64,000 nt of DNA from Kistimonas asteriae (GTDB taxonomy: Bacteria > Pseudomonadota > Gammaproteobacteria > Pseudomonadales > Endozoicomonadaceae), in assembly GCF_018263925.1 (NCBI RefSeq), contig NZ_JAEVHF010000004.1:1-64000 (forward strand), in the 5' to 3' direction. The notes under the pieces are model-generated. The model did not search any database and was not told where the DNA came from. It saw only the letters and a program-made list of their open reading frames with translations. Position 1 is the first letter of the stretch. Every line of letters starts with the position of its first letter. Shown here in pieces: positions 7,894-16,076 of the stretch. The position numbers were made by a program, and so were the translations under genes.

Positions 7894-9441
7894 TCAGGCA
7901 AGCTGGGCCAGGTTATGGCCGGTCATCTCTGCGGGTTGTTTATCGTCCATCAGGGCCAGCAGGGTGGGCGCCAGGTCGGACAGGACGCCGCCATCGGCCA
8001 GGGTCAGGTTGCGGGGGCCGACATAAATCAGCGGCACGCGCTCGCAGGTGTGGGCAGTATGGGCCTGGCCGGTAGAAGGATCGGCCATCTGCTCGGCATT
8101 GCCGTGATCGGCGGTGATCAGGCACTGACCGCCACAATGTTCCAGGGCTTCGACAACGCGCCCGACGCAGCTGTCCACACATTGAACCGCTTTGACGGCC
8201 GCATCAAAGATACCGGTATGGCCGACCATATCACCATTGGCGTAGTTGCAGATGATCAGGTCGTAGGCACCGCTGCTGATCGCGTCGACCAGCTTGTCAG
8301 TGACTTCCGGCGCACTCATTTCCGGTTTCAGGTCATAAGTGGCGACATTCGGTGACGGCACCAGTGTGCGGGTTTCACCCTCGTAGGGTTCTTCCCGTCC
8401 GCCGCTGAAGAAGAAAGTGACATGGGCATACTTTTCAGTCTCGGCGATTCGCAGTTGGGTTTTGCCCAGGCTGGCCATGTATTCCCCCAGGGTGTTCCTC
8501 AGGGTTTCCGGCGGGAAGGCGCAGGGCGTATTAATGCTCGCCGCGTACTGGGTCAGCATGATGAAGCCGGCCAGTGCCGGATGCTGTTCGCGCACAAAGC
8601 CGTCGAAGGATTCATCCACAAAGGCGCGGGTGATTTCCCGGGCACGGTCGGCGCGGAAGTTCATGAATACAACGGCGTCGCCATCCGAGATAACTGCAGG
8701 CTCTGCCCCTGCGGGAACAATGGCCGTTGCTTTGACGAACTCATCGTTCTCATCCCGCTCGTAGGCAGCCTGCAGGCCGGCGACCGCCGTATCTGCCGTA
8801 TGTACGGCTTTGCCAGCGGTCAGCAGGTCATAGGCACAGAGGACGCGATCCCAGCGGTTGTCCCGATCCATGGCGTAGTAGCGGCCGATCAGGCTAGCGA
8901 CACGGCCAACACCCAGGCGTTTCAGTTGTTCGTCCGCTTTAATCAGTGACGCCTCGGCGCTTCGGGGCGGCGTGTCACGGCCATCAAGGAAGGCATGCAG
9001 GTAGACCGCTTTCGCGCCGCGTTTGGCCGCCATGTCGACCATGGCGAAGATCTGATCTTCATGGGAGTGAACGCCGCCAGGGGACAGCAGGCCCATAATA
9101 TGCACGGCCTTGTTATTGCTGACAGCGCGGTCAACAACGTCGGCCAATACTGGATTTTGGGCAAACTCACCGTCTTTGATGGCCTTGTCGATCCGGGTCA
9201 GGTCCTGGTAGACGACGCGACCGGCGCCCAGGTTCATGTGACCGACCTCGCTGTTGCCCATCTGCCCGTCCGGCAGGCCGACATCGCCGCCGGAGCCGGA
9301 CACCAAAGTATGCGGGCAGGTCTGGCGCAGACGATCCAGCACCGGGGTGTGGGCGGCCAGGATGGCGTTGGATTCTGTGTCTTCCCGATGGCCCCAGCCG
9401 TCGAGGATGATCAGGGCAGTGGTCTTTCGCTTGGCGGTCAT
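7894..9441 (-). CDS. gpmI: 2,3-bisphosphoglycerate-independent phosphoglycerate mutase
   Basis: Interconverts 3- and 2-phosphoglycerate in glycolysis and gluconeogenesis using two manganese ions and a phosphoserine intermediate. The start [17 protein letters not shown] gives the first metal ligand (Asp in LDGWG). [15 protein letters not shown] contains the catalytic Ser, and [12 protein letters not shown] near the C-terminus contains the Asp/His metal ligands. The length of 515 residues is normal. ATG at 9441 is preferred over an in-frame codon 8 residues upstream because the conserved N-terminus begins there. It is the first gene of the gpmI-envC-ctpA cluster and is divergent from the methyltransferase gene, with 180 bases between. 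Confidence 0.97.
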   Translation of the reverse strand: MTAKRKTTALIILDGWGHREDTESNAILAAHTPVLDRLRQTCPHTLVSGSGGDVGLPDGQMGNSEVGHMNLGAGRVVYQDLTRIDKAIKDGEFAQNPVLADVVDRAVSNNKAVHIMGLLSPGGVHSHEDQIFAMVDMAAKRGAKAVYLHAFLDGRDTPPRSAEASLIKADEQLKRLGVGRVASLIGRYYAMDRDNRWDRVLCAYDLLTAGKAVHTADTAVAGLQAAYERDENDEFVKATAIVPAGAEPAVISDGDAVVFMNFRADRAREITRAFVDESFDGFVREQHPALAGFIMLTQYAASINTPCAFPPETLRNTLGEYMASLGKTQLRIAETEKYAHVTFFFSGGREEPYEGETRTLVPSPNVATYDLKPEMSAPEVTDKLVDAISSGAYDLIICNYANGDMVGHTGIFDAAVKAVQCVDSCVGRVVEALEHCGGQCLITADHGNAEQMADPSTGQAHTAHTCERVPLIYVGPRNLTLADGGVLSDLAPTLLALMDDKQPAEMTGHNLAQLA

Positions 9442-9623
9442 GTCAATAGGTATCCGGTAGAGCAAAATTGCGGGCGATTTTAACGGTTAATCGTGCAATT
9501 TGTCATGGCACATTCAGTCAGTGTGGCACGCCATAGCGTTGAGCCGACTGTTTTCAGTGTGAAAGGCCGGCGTTGACTATCCTTCTACGGTCGAATCCGT
9601 TGTATGTTCAGCAGGAGTGGTGA

Positions 9624-10355
9624 TTGAACAGCGCAATCAGCCCGGAAGATGATCAGGCTATTCGTTTTTTCAGGACGTGCCAGGCGCTTTATGCGCTGCT
9701 GGTTCGCCAGAATATGATGTTCCATCAGGATTTCATTTCGCGGCTACGGCCGCTTCTGGCAGGCAGGCTTACGCATCATCCTTGTGATTTTCTGGACTTG
9801 GGGTGTGGTGATGCATCCATGGCGCTTCAGCTGGCGAAGGGACACAAGATTGGGGCGTATACTGGCGTTGACCTGTGTGAAGGCATGCTAAGCAGTGCAC
9901 AGGATAATCTGAATGTAGAGGAGTGTACCGTTTCCTTGCAATGCATGGATTTGCTTCAGGGATTACAGCGATATGACGATCGTGCGGATATCATTCTGGC
10001 CAGTTTTTCGGTGCATCACCTGTCTGAACAGGACAAGCAGCGTTTCCTTATATTGGGTCGCCAACGTCTGGTTGATAACGGGTGCCTGGTGCTGGTGGAT
10101 CACTTTTTGAAACCTGGTCAGGATCTGCAAGGCTTCATCCATGATGTAATGGTGCACTATTCAGGGTTCGAGGGTTTTACCCGGGAGATGGCCGATCTGG
10201 TGCACGAACATGTTTCTACATCCGACTTTCCTGTCACCATTGAACAGTACCGGATCTGGGGGAAGGCCACAGGCTGGAAAACGACAGTCGTGCACGATTG
10301 TGGCAATTGGGCGGCGTTATTGTTGGAGCCGGTCGAGGAGGCTCTGGCTGAGTAG
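9624..10355 (+). CDS. Class I SAM-dependent methyltransferase
   Basis: Cytoplasmic methyltransferase of unknown substrate, 243 residues. Motif I is FLDLGCGDASM (about residues 53-63), followed by the acidic end of strand 2 in TGVDLCEGML. Motif post-II/III segments are visible at ADIILASFSVHH and NGCLVLVDHF, so the Rossmann fold is complete. The start is TTG, supported by aggag seven bases upstream and the absence of a closer ATG in frame. It lies divergent from gpmI and ahead of yibN-grxC-secB, about 100 bases away. No feature points to a particular substrate. Confidence 0.85.
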   Translation: MNSAISPEDDQAIRFFRTCQALYALLVRQNMMFHQDFISRLRPLLAGRLTHHPCDFLDLGCGDASMALQLAKGHKIGAYTGVDLCEGMLSSAQDNLNVEECTVSLQCMDLLQGLQRYDDRADIILASFSVHHLSEQDKQRFLILGRQRLVDNGCLVLVDHFLKPGQDLQGFIHDVMVHYSGFEGFTREMADLVHEHVSTSDFPVTIEQYRIWGKATGWKTTVVHDCGNWAALLLEPVEEALAE

Positions 10356-10454
10356 GTAATACACCGAATATGGCAGGCCATCAGAGCAGATGAAAAAGTT
10401 TCTCTAGCCTGTATACTTGCGGCTTTCTTGATGAGTACGTGAATAAAAGTTTCC

Positions 10455-10871
10455 ATGGAACAATTCATTGAATTTGCTGTTAACCACCCGGTGCTGGTAG
10501 GCCTGTTTGTCGTCCTGCTGGTGTTGCTGATGATTACTGAGATGCGCAAGGGCGGCCAGACCATCACCACCCAGGAACTGACCCAACTGATCAACCGGGA
10601 CGATGCTCTGGTGCTGGATGTCCGTGAAAAGAAGGATTTCACCAAAGGGCATATCGTTGATGCCGTCAACATTCCTGCCGCCAAGCTGAAAGAGCGCCTG
10701 TCTGAACTGGACAAGTACAAGGAACGGCCGGTCGTGGTCGTCGATACCATGGGCCAGCATGCCGGTGCTGCAGGCAAGCAGCTGATGGATGCAGGCTTCA
10801 CCAATGTCAAACGTCTTAAAGGCGGCCTGGGCACCTGGCAGGGCGAAAATCTGCCGCTGGTCAAGGCCTGA
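10455..10871 (+). CDS. yibN: YibN-like membrane-anchored rhodanese-fold protein
   Basis: One N-terminal membrane segment (about residues 13-29) followed by a rhodanese domain (about 40-135). The substrate loop that carries the catalytic Cys in active sulfurtransferases reads VVVVDTMGQHAG, so Cys is replaced by Asp, as in E. coli YibN. It is therefore not expected to be a sulfurtransferase. The domain is otherwise complete (DVREKKDFTKGHI, GGLGTW). Next come grxC (27 bases) and secB, the conserved yibN-grxC-secB order, which suggests links to redox and protein export. Confidence 0.92.
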   Translation: MEQFIEFAVNHPVLVGLFVVLLVLLMITEMRKGGQTITTQELTQLINRDDALVLDVREKKDFTKGHIVDAVNIPAAKLKERLSELDKYKERPVVVVDTMGQHAGAAGKQLMDAGFTNVKRLKGGLGTWQGENLPLVKA

Positions 10872-10897
10872 TAACACGTTGGTCATAAAAGAAAACC

Positions 10898-11152
10898 ATG
10901 CAAGACGTCATCATATACAGTTCTGATTACTGTCCATTCTGTCAGCGGGCGCTGGCGTTGCTGGACAGCAAAGGGTTGAGCTATCAGACGATCAGCGTGG
11001 ATGGTCAGCTGGCAGTCAGGCAGGCAATGGCCGAACGGGCCGGGCGCACCTCGGTGCCGCAGATCTGGATCGGCGACACCCATGTGGGGGGCTGTGATGA
11101 CCTGTATGCCCTCGACGCTGCCAGCAAGCTGGATGACCTGCTGGCCGCCTAG
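10898..11152 (+). CDS. grxC: Glutaredoxin 3
   Basis: Cytoplasmic glutathione-dependent dithiol reductase of 84 residues. The active site CPFC lies in SSDYCPFCQRAL (Cys12 and Cys15), with the cis-Pro motif TSVPQIWIG and the glutathione-binding GGCDDL near residues 64-69. The length matches E. coli Grx3. It lies 27 bases after yibN and 86 bases before secB, probably in the same transcript. Confidence 0.96.
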   Translation: MQDVIIYSSDYCPFCQRALALLDSKGLSYQTISVDGQLAVRQAMAERAGRTSVPQIWIGDTHVGGCDDLYALDAASKLDDLLAA

Positions 11153-11237
11153 CTGCCACCAACGCAACGAGGTGGCCTGCCCAGACAGGCAAGCCCACGT
11201 TTAAACAGAGAACCGGTTTTACAAGAAGGAAACCATC

Positions 11238-11732
11238 ATGGCCGACAATCAGCGAAGCCAGGAACAGCAGCAAAGCCAGGAACAGCAGCCGCAATTTGCC
11301 CTGCAGCGCATTTACATCAAGGACCTTTCCTTTGAGTCGCCCAAGTCACCGAAGATGTTCAAGTCTCAGTGGCAGCCGGAAGTGAAGCTGGATCTCAACA
11401 CCACCAATACAGCGCTGGAAGAAGAAGGTCTGTATGAAGTTGTGCTGTCGCTGACCGTGACCGTCACCAACGGTGAAGAGACTGCCTTTATGGTGGAAGT
11501 GGAGCAGGCGGGTATCTTCCTGATCCGTAACCTGGATGCCGCGCAGCTGCATCACACCCTGGGTGCGTTCTGCCCGAACGTCCTGTTCCCCTATGCCCGT
11601 GAAACCGTGGACAACATGGTCAACCGTGGCAGCTTCCCGGCCCTGATGCTGGCGCCGGTCAACTTTGACGCGCTCTATGCTCAGGCCATGCAACAGGCCC
11701 AGCAGGAAGCAGCGGCTGAGTCCGTTCAGTAA
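11238..11732 (+). CDS. secB: Protein-export chaperone SecB
   Basis: Cytoplasmic tetrameric chaperone that keeps Sec-dependent precursors unfolded and hands them to SecA. The N-terminal 20 residues are Gln-rich, followed by the conserved [16 protein letters not shown], then LNTTNTAL and ILFPYARE-like [17 protein letters not shown], and [10 protein letters not shown] near the end. The length of 164 residues is typical. The ribosome site aagga lies before ATG 11238. It is followed by a terminator at 11742-11769. The large exported proteins encoded downstream are plausible clients (inference). Confidence 0.97.
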   Translation: MADNQRSQEQQQSQEQQPQFALQRIYIKDLSFESPKSPKMFKSQWQPEVKLDLNTTNTALEEEGLYEVVLSLTVTVTNGEETAFMVEVEQAGIFLIRNLDAAQLHHTLGAFCPNVLFPYARETVDNMVNRGSFPALMLAPVNFDALYAQAMQQAQQEAAAESVQ

Positions 11733-11741
11733 GACGTATGA

Positions 11742-11769
11742 ACACAGGCGGTACAGATGCCGCCTGTGT
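11742..11769 (+). terminator. Hairpin terminator between secB and trmL
   Basis: Perfect 10-base stem (acacaggcgg at 11742-11751, ccgcctgtgt at 11760-11769) with an 8-base loop, 9 bases after the secB stop. The T run is short, so it may need help. It lies between converging genes and could serve both strands. Confidence 0.7.
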
Positions 11770-11793
11770 ATTTCTCACCTATACCTTCCTTGA

Positions 11794-12258
11794 TTACATC
11801 CCGCCTTTAAATCCCAGCTGTCGCCAGGATTCATACAATACGACCGCGACGGTATTGGACAGGTTCATGCTGCGGCTGTCAGCCTGCATCGGTAAACGCA
11901 AGACCTGCTCTTTGGGGAGTGATTCCCTGAGATCGACCGGTAATCCCCGGGTTTCCGGGCCAAACAGCAGGGCGTCGCCCGGCTGGAATTCCGGTGTTGT
12001 ATAACCGGTGGTGCCCTTGGTGCTGAGGGCATAGACCTTGCCGGGTTTTACCGCTTCACAAAAATCCTCATAACTGTCGTGCAGTTGCAGGGCGGCAAAC
12101 TCATGGTAATCCAGTCCCGCGCGGCGCATGCGCTTATCATCCAGTGCGAATCCCAAGGGGCGGATCAGGTGCAGGCTGAACCCGGTGTTGGCGCACAGCC
12201 GGATAATGTTGCCAGTATTGGGGGGGATTTCCGGCTGGTAGAGAACAACGTGGAGCAT
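11794..12258 (-). CDS. trmL: tRNA (cytidine/uridine-34 2'-O)-methyltransferase
   Basis: SPOUT-class methyltransferase (YibK/TrmL) that methylates the wobble ribose of leucine tRNAs. It begins [21 protein letters not shown], the family signature. The C-terminal knot is seen in [11 protein letters not shown] and [18 protein letters not shown]. The length of 154 residues is standard. It converges with secB. It marks the end of the housekeeping block before the surface-structure island. Confidence 0.96.
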   Translation of the reverse strand: MLHVVLYQPEIPPNTGNIIRLCANTGFSLHLIRPLGFALDDKRMRRAGLDYHEFAALQLHDSYEDFCEAVKPGKVYALSTKGTTGYTTPEFQPGDALLFGPETRGLPVDLRESLPKEQVLRLPMQADSRSMNLSNTVAVVLYESWRQLGFKGGM

Positions 12259-12467
12259 AGTGAAGTACTGTCACAAGTTAAAAGTTGGATAGTCCATAGT
12301 GTAATGGCATCACTGGCATGAGATGAATAACGTCTTCTGGAGATAATGCTGATGGGGGGAAGTAAGGCTGAATATGGATGGGTAATAATTGGGCTGCAGT
12401 AAATAAAGTGACACTATTTTGCATCTCGATGTACAACACAATCTGACGGCATTTGACAGAATATCAG

Positions 12468-13550
12468 TCAGTTTGGCATGACGATGAGGGTCATAGTGTC
12501 CGAGTAAATGCCGGCAGGGAGGCTGTTTGCCTGAGCTTGGTTCACCCGTATTTCCAGAAACATATTGGTATTCCCAGAAGGGTTATTGCTGGCAGGTGGG
12601 CAGTTCCCTCGCCAGTGTCCACGGGATTTGGTGTCTCCTTGTAAGTAGCTGACCGGTTGTCGGCCGATGCGGCCAACACGCATTTGGTATTCGACTGACT
12701 GTGATGTGCCGCTGAGCCTGAACGCACTGCCGGTGGAAACCCCTGTCCCTTCAGCCTGGATCTTGAATTTGCCATTGCCTGAGCGATACACGCAGAATTC
12801 ATGGGTTGCCAGATAATTGCCACTGCTGACAGGGCTGTTTTGCGTCATCGTTATATCACTGAGACCACTGATTTGCAGCAGGTCAGGCACATTGAGCTGC
12901 ATCGTTAAGCTTACATCACGCTCGTGGCCAGAATCACCACTGCCGGTGTTGGATGATTCGATAGCCTGATCAATCCGAAAGACCAGTGTGCCACTGTGCT
13001 GGCCGGATTGGGTCAGCGTACCACTGCTCAGCAGTGCGTCGAGGTCTGCACTGATAAGCAACTCAAAGTTAACGCAGGATTCGCAGTAATCCGGACTGAG
13101 GTTGGTTTGTCTGCCGGCGCCCTGAAAGGGGCAGCTGGCAGCACCGCTGCCACACGTGCGGTTGTCTGGGAAGGTCAGAGTGGTACCGGTATGAAGCTGG
13201 CGAACCTTTACGGTCAGTGGGATTTCTGATGTGCCGTTGGAGAGTGTCACGCTATTGCTGCGCAGGGTGAAACGCGTCGCCCGGTTGCAGTAATAATCAC
13301 CGCAGGATCGAATCTGGAAGGGGATGGTGCCTGTTAGTTGACCATCACTGGGCCAGCTGGCGGTATAGGTTGATAAGTCGTTTCGTTTGGCGCTGTTTTC
13401 ACAGACGGATAAGGCCATGTCGCGCGTGCGTGGCGAGGCCGCCGGTGAGGAGAGAGGATCACAGGTAAGGGCCGTGGCTTCTGTCGTAACGATTAGCAAT
13501 AGAACTATGAACGACAAAAGACGTATTAGACTCGGTGTGTATGTTGCCAT
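12468..13550 (-). CDS. Two-domain fimbrial subunit, tip-adhesin-like (paralogue 1)
   Basis: Exported protein of 360 residues. A start at 13550 gives a clean signal peptide (MATYTPSLIRLLSFIVLLLI, cleavage near ATA/LTC); the longer reading to 13643 puts 31 residues before it. The mature protein has an N-terminal domain of about 180 residues with several Cys (RSCGDYYCN, RTCGSGAASC, DYCESC). The C-terminal pilin-like domain begins LLQISGLSDITMTQN, continues with the strand EFCVYRSGNGKFKIQ and ends LPAGIYSDTMTLIVMPN. The same two-domain plan occurs in the proteins at 14026 and 18780 and resembles CfaE/CblD tip proteins of alpha-fimbriae (inference from architecture). It is divergent from the rest of the locus. 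Confidence 0.72.
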   Translation of the reverse strand: MATYTPSLIRLLSFIVLLLIVTTEATALTCDPLSSPAASPRTRDMALSVCENSAKRNDLSTYTASWPSDGQLTGTIPFQIRSCGDYYCNRATRFTLRSNSVTLSNGTSEIPLTVKVRQLHTGTTLTFPDNRTCGSGAASCPFQGAGRQTNLSPDYCESCVNFELLISADLDALLSSGTLTQSGQHSGTLVFRIDQAIESSNTGSGDSGHERDVSLTMQLNVPDLLQISGLSDITMTQNSPVSSGNYLATHEFCVYRSGNGKFKIQAEGTGVSTGSAFRLSGTSQSVEYQMRVGRIGRQPVSYLQGDTKSRGHWRGNCPPASNNPSGNTNMFLEIRVNQAQANSLPAGIYSDTMTLIVMPN

Positions 13551-14025
13551 AAGTGGCGTTTTTGGCTCTTTAATAGGTTCGGATTGCCGGACACACAAGC
13601 AATACATGGCCATGAGCCTGCATGAGTGACGTATCACCGTCAAATATATACGGCTACTGTTCTATTTATGTCTCCAGAGAGGATTCAATCATCGCATTAA
13701 ACGTGACGGGGATCGATCAAAGCTATCGATCACGCTTCGCTTGTAATACGAGTGGTTCGGCCATTAGGCAGAGTGCTGTCATAAAATGTGAAGTGGTTGA
13801 CAATTTACTGGCAAAAAACTGACACTCAGGGTCATAGCGGGAAATGCTGTTTTGTGCTTTGGCTTGATGGGGGCCAGCATGAAAGTACCGGAATGGCAGC
13901 TATGAGCCCATGTGGCACGTGAATAAAAGGAGATTGGTGGCTAACTAACGACACTGGCTTAATATATGCTTTGTAGTACTACGACAACAATAAAAAACAT
14001 TCAGCGAAAACACTTCGGTTGCGTG
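13551..14025. other. Divergent intergenic region between two tip-adhesin-like genes
   Basis: About 475 bases that should hold the promoters of both diverging genes. A perfect ttgaca occurs at 13797-13802, but no matching -10 box lies 16-18 bases downstream, so no promoter is called. No supported gene was found; the short ORF around 13622-13822 has no coding signs. Confidence 0.45.
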
Positions 14026-15051
14026 ATGATCTGGTATCGGTTGACAGAGAAAAGGTGTCAGGCACTGGCAAGGCTGATGGTTATGTCTGTGAGTCTTGGT
14101 CTGTATTCAGGCTTTGCCTGTGCCGCCCTTGACTGTGACAGTATCAGCAATGGTTACCGCTGCACTGATGTTGTCGGCCTGGAAAATCAGGATATTGTGA
14201 TTCAGAACGAGGATGTTGTCGGGACGGGAAGCGTCGTTTTTGGGGAACAGGAATACTGTATTTTGTCGTATACCACGTCATCACTTACGAGCAATCCCAG
14301 CGAATGGAGCCGCTTGATGTTTGATGTACAGGTGGATGGCGATAGCAGTAATGGCGAATTTGTTCTGCAAAATGGTGGTAGTGCACTGCCGGTCAATTTC
14401 CAGTGGCGCGGTGGTGCGCCGGTCAGTGGTGGGTCTGTCTGGGAATCACCGGGGCCGAATAACCTGACCTCTGATCAGCAGGGTGCGTTGTCTTGTAATG
14501 ATGACCCTTATTCGCAGGCATGGTTGCGGTTTGAAGTGTCTTCGGATGATCTGCAAAGTGCGAATCCGGGGACGTATACCGGTTCATTCAATGTGGATAT
14601 TGGGCAGGATTCAGCAGGCTATCATGGCAATGTAAATTTTACGGTGCGCTTGCCCCGCCTGATCAAAATCAGTGGCCTGGACGATATGGTGTTGACTGAG
14701 CGGAATGCCAACAATAACCGTTACCGTCAGGAGGAGCCTTTCTGTGTCTTTGTCACAGGTGGGGGAGATTACCGCATTCGCGCCAGTGGCGGACCGGGGC
14801 AAAACGATCCATTTCGACTGACGCAGCCCGGTGATGCCATTCAATACCGTGTTCGTTTATCCAGCAATGGAAACAATAACATCACCGTTGATCCAGGCGA
14901 CTGGGTGAATGCGAATAATGGCAGTAGCAGTTTGAATTGTAACGGGGGCACGAATACCAAGGTTCGCATTGTCGTTTTGGATAGCTGGATCGCGAATAAG
15001 CCAGCTGGTGTGTATGTCGGCACGCTTTATCTCACTGTCGAGCCCGGATAA
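14026..15051 (+). CDS. Two-domain fimbrial subunit, tip-adhesin-like (paralogue 2)
   Basis: Exported protein of 341 residues when started at ATG 14026, which gives a plausible signal peptide ending GFACA/ALDC; an in-frame ATG at 13966 would add 20 residues before it. The N-terminal domain has paired Cys (CDSISNGYRC, EYCILSY, ALSCND). The C-terminal pilin-like domain starts LIKISGLDDMVLTERN, has PFCVFVTGGGDYRIRASGG and ends KPAGVYVGTLYLTVEPG. These landmarks align with the proteins encoded at 12468 and 18780 and, more loosely, with the small pilin at 15376. Its role is probably at the pilus tip or as an alternative adhesin (inference). It is followed by 324 bases without a gene. Confidence 0.72.
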   Translation: MIWYRLTEKRCQALARLMVMSVSLGLYSGFACAALDCDSISNGYRCTDVVGLENQDIVIQNEDVVGTGSVVFGEQEYCILSYTTSSLTSNPSEWSRLMFDVQVDGDSSNGEFVLQNGGSALPVNFQWRGGAPVSGGSVWESPGPNNLTSDQQGALSCNDDPYSQAWLRFEVSSDDLQSANPGTYTGSFNVDIGQDSAGYHGNVNFTVRLPRLIKISGLDDMVLTERNANNNRYRQEEPFCVFVTGGGDYRIRASGGPGQNDPFRLTQPGDAIQYRVRLSSNGNNNITVDPGDWVNANNGSSSLNCNGGTNTKVRIVVLDSWIANKPAGVYVGTLYLTVEPG

Positions 15052-15375
15052 GCAGGGCTCACACTCTGCTGAGCGTATGAGCATGCTGCGTTTCTGTATC
15101 GGCTGATGAATGAGTGGCAGGCACATCATTTCCGCTGAGAAGATATATAGCGCATCGTACTTTAATTAGTACTGTTGTGCGTTGCACGCCAATAAAGACT
15201 ACATTCAGTTGTACGGTAGCTCTAGTATGTCGCTTTTTGTGAAGTTCTGTGTCAATAAATGGTAATTTGAATATTGTGATGTGTATCACAAAATGGAAGA
15301 ATGGGTTGTAAGGGAAAACACATAAGTTGATCGGGTCTGTCCGTATAAAAACCATTGAGTGAAGAGGGTGAAACA
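15052..15375. other. Upstream region of the major pilin gene
   Basis: No gene is supported. It contains a perfect CRP-type palindrome (15275-15290), listed separately, then tataaa at 15344-15349 as a possible -10 box and the ribosome site gaagaggg before the pilin ATG. This is consistent with a separately controlled pilin promoter. Confidence 0.6.
15275..15290. promoter_or_regulatory. Candidate CRP/Vfr binding site
   Basis: TGTGA-N6-TCACA with no mismatch, within the larger perfect palindrome ttgtgat-gtgt-atcacaa (15274-15291). This is the established consensus for CRP-family regulators. It lies about 100 bases upstream of the pilin ATG, a suitable distance for a class I activator site if transcription starts near 15356. 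Confidence 0.75.
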
Positions 15376-15939
15376 ATGAGACAAGGGTTGAAGACGTTAG
15401 CTGTGGCGTTAGCGCTGGGTGCTGCATCAAGTGGTGCAATGGCTGCTGATGATGGTGACTTAGGGGCAACATCAACCGGCGATTTTGATATCAAACTGGT
15501 TCATGCCAGTGGTGTACGAATCTGGGGGTTAGAAGATTTTTTCTTTGATACCGATGGCGCTACGACACAGCAGCAGGCAGATATCAATCTGTGCATATTC
15601 ACGAATGATGCAACATCATCAACCGATGGTCAGTATGACATTATTGCAACAGGCAGTGATACACAATTGACCAACGGTGCTAGTGACACTTTGGATTACA
15701 CGGTTGAATTCAGTGATACGAAGGATAATACCGGAAACGACTATCAGACTCTGATCAGCGGTGGATCAATCAGTGCCCTAGCCGGCGGATTGAATGCTGG
15801 AACATTGGTGAGTCAGCCTGATCCCAGTAATACAGCTTGTATCGGTGAAAATGCAAATATCCGGGTAACGATTGATCCTACTGGTGCCCCTAGTGGTACT
15901 TACGTAGCGAATGTTAATTTGCTTGTCAGTCCAAACTAA
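15376..15939 (+). CDS. Major pilin-like subunit of an alpha-fimbria-type locus
   Basis: Exported protein of 187 residues. ATG 15376 gives a canonical signal peptide (MRQGLKTLAVALALGAASSG, cleavage after AMA) and has gaagaggg seven bases upstream; a TTG seven codons earlier is less likely. The mature protein of about 165 residues starts ADDGDLGATSTGDFDIKL and contains VRIWGLEDFFFDTDG, corresponding to the start of the C-terminal domain of the three larger paralogues, plus two Cys (LCIFTND, TACIGEN) that may pair. It ends GTYVANVNLLVSPN. Small size, its own promoter region and the hairpin after the gene all suit an abundant shaft subunit. The gene directly precedes the usher. Confidence 0.78.
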   Translation: MRQGLKTLAVALALGAASSGAMAADDGDLGATSTGDFDIKLVHASGVRIWGLEDFFFDTDGATTQQQADINLCIFTNDATSSTDGQYDIIATGSDTQLTNGASDTLDYTVEFSDTKDNTGNDYQTLISGGSISALAGGLNAGTLVSQPDPSNTACIGENANIRVTIDPTGAPSGTYVANVNLLVSPN

Positions 15940-15966
15940 TAGTCTGTGAATTGTCATGTTCTTGAA

Positions 15967-15995
15967 CAAGTGGTCGGTCAATGATCGACCACTTG
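15967..15995 (+). terminator. Intercistronic hairpin between pilin and usher
   Basis: Strong inverted repeat: caagtggtcg (15967-15976) pairs with cgaccacttg (15986-15995), and further inner bases pair with one mismatch. It lies 28 bases after the pilin stop. The run that follows is A-rich rather than T-rich, so it looks more like an attenuator or mRNA-stabilising hairpin than a full terminator. It would raise pilin over usher expression. Confidence 0.7.
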
Positions 15996-16076
15996 ATTCA
16001 TTAAAAAATCAATAATGCGGATTTATTGATTCACAAAGAAGAAGTTACATTGTGGTAACGGGTATTTATTTTAATT

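Noticed and set aside
12468-13643. Longer start for paralogue 1 at 13643
   Set aside because: It would put 31 residues before an otherwise ideal signal peptide; ATG 13550 is simpler.
13797-13802. Perfect ttgaca as a -35 promoter box before paralogue 2
   Set aside because: No acceptable -10 sequence 16-18 bases downstream.
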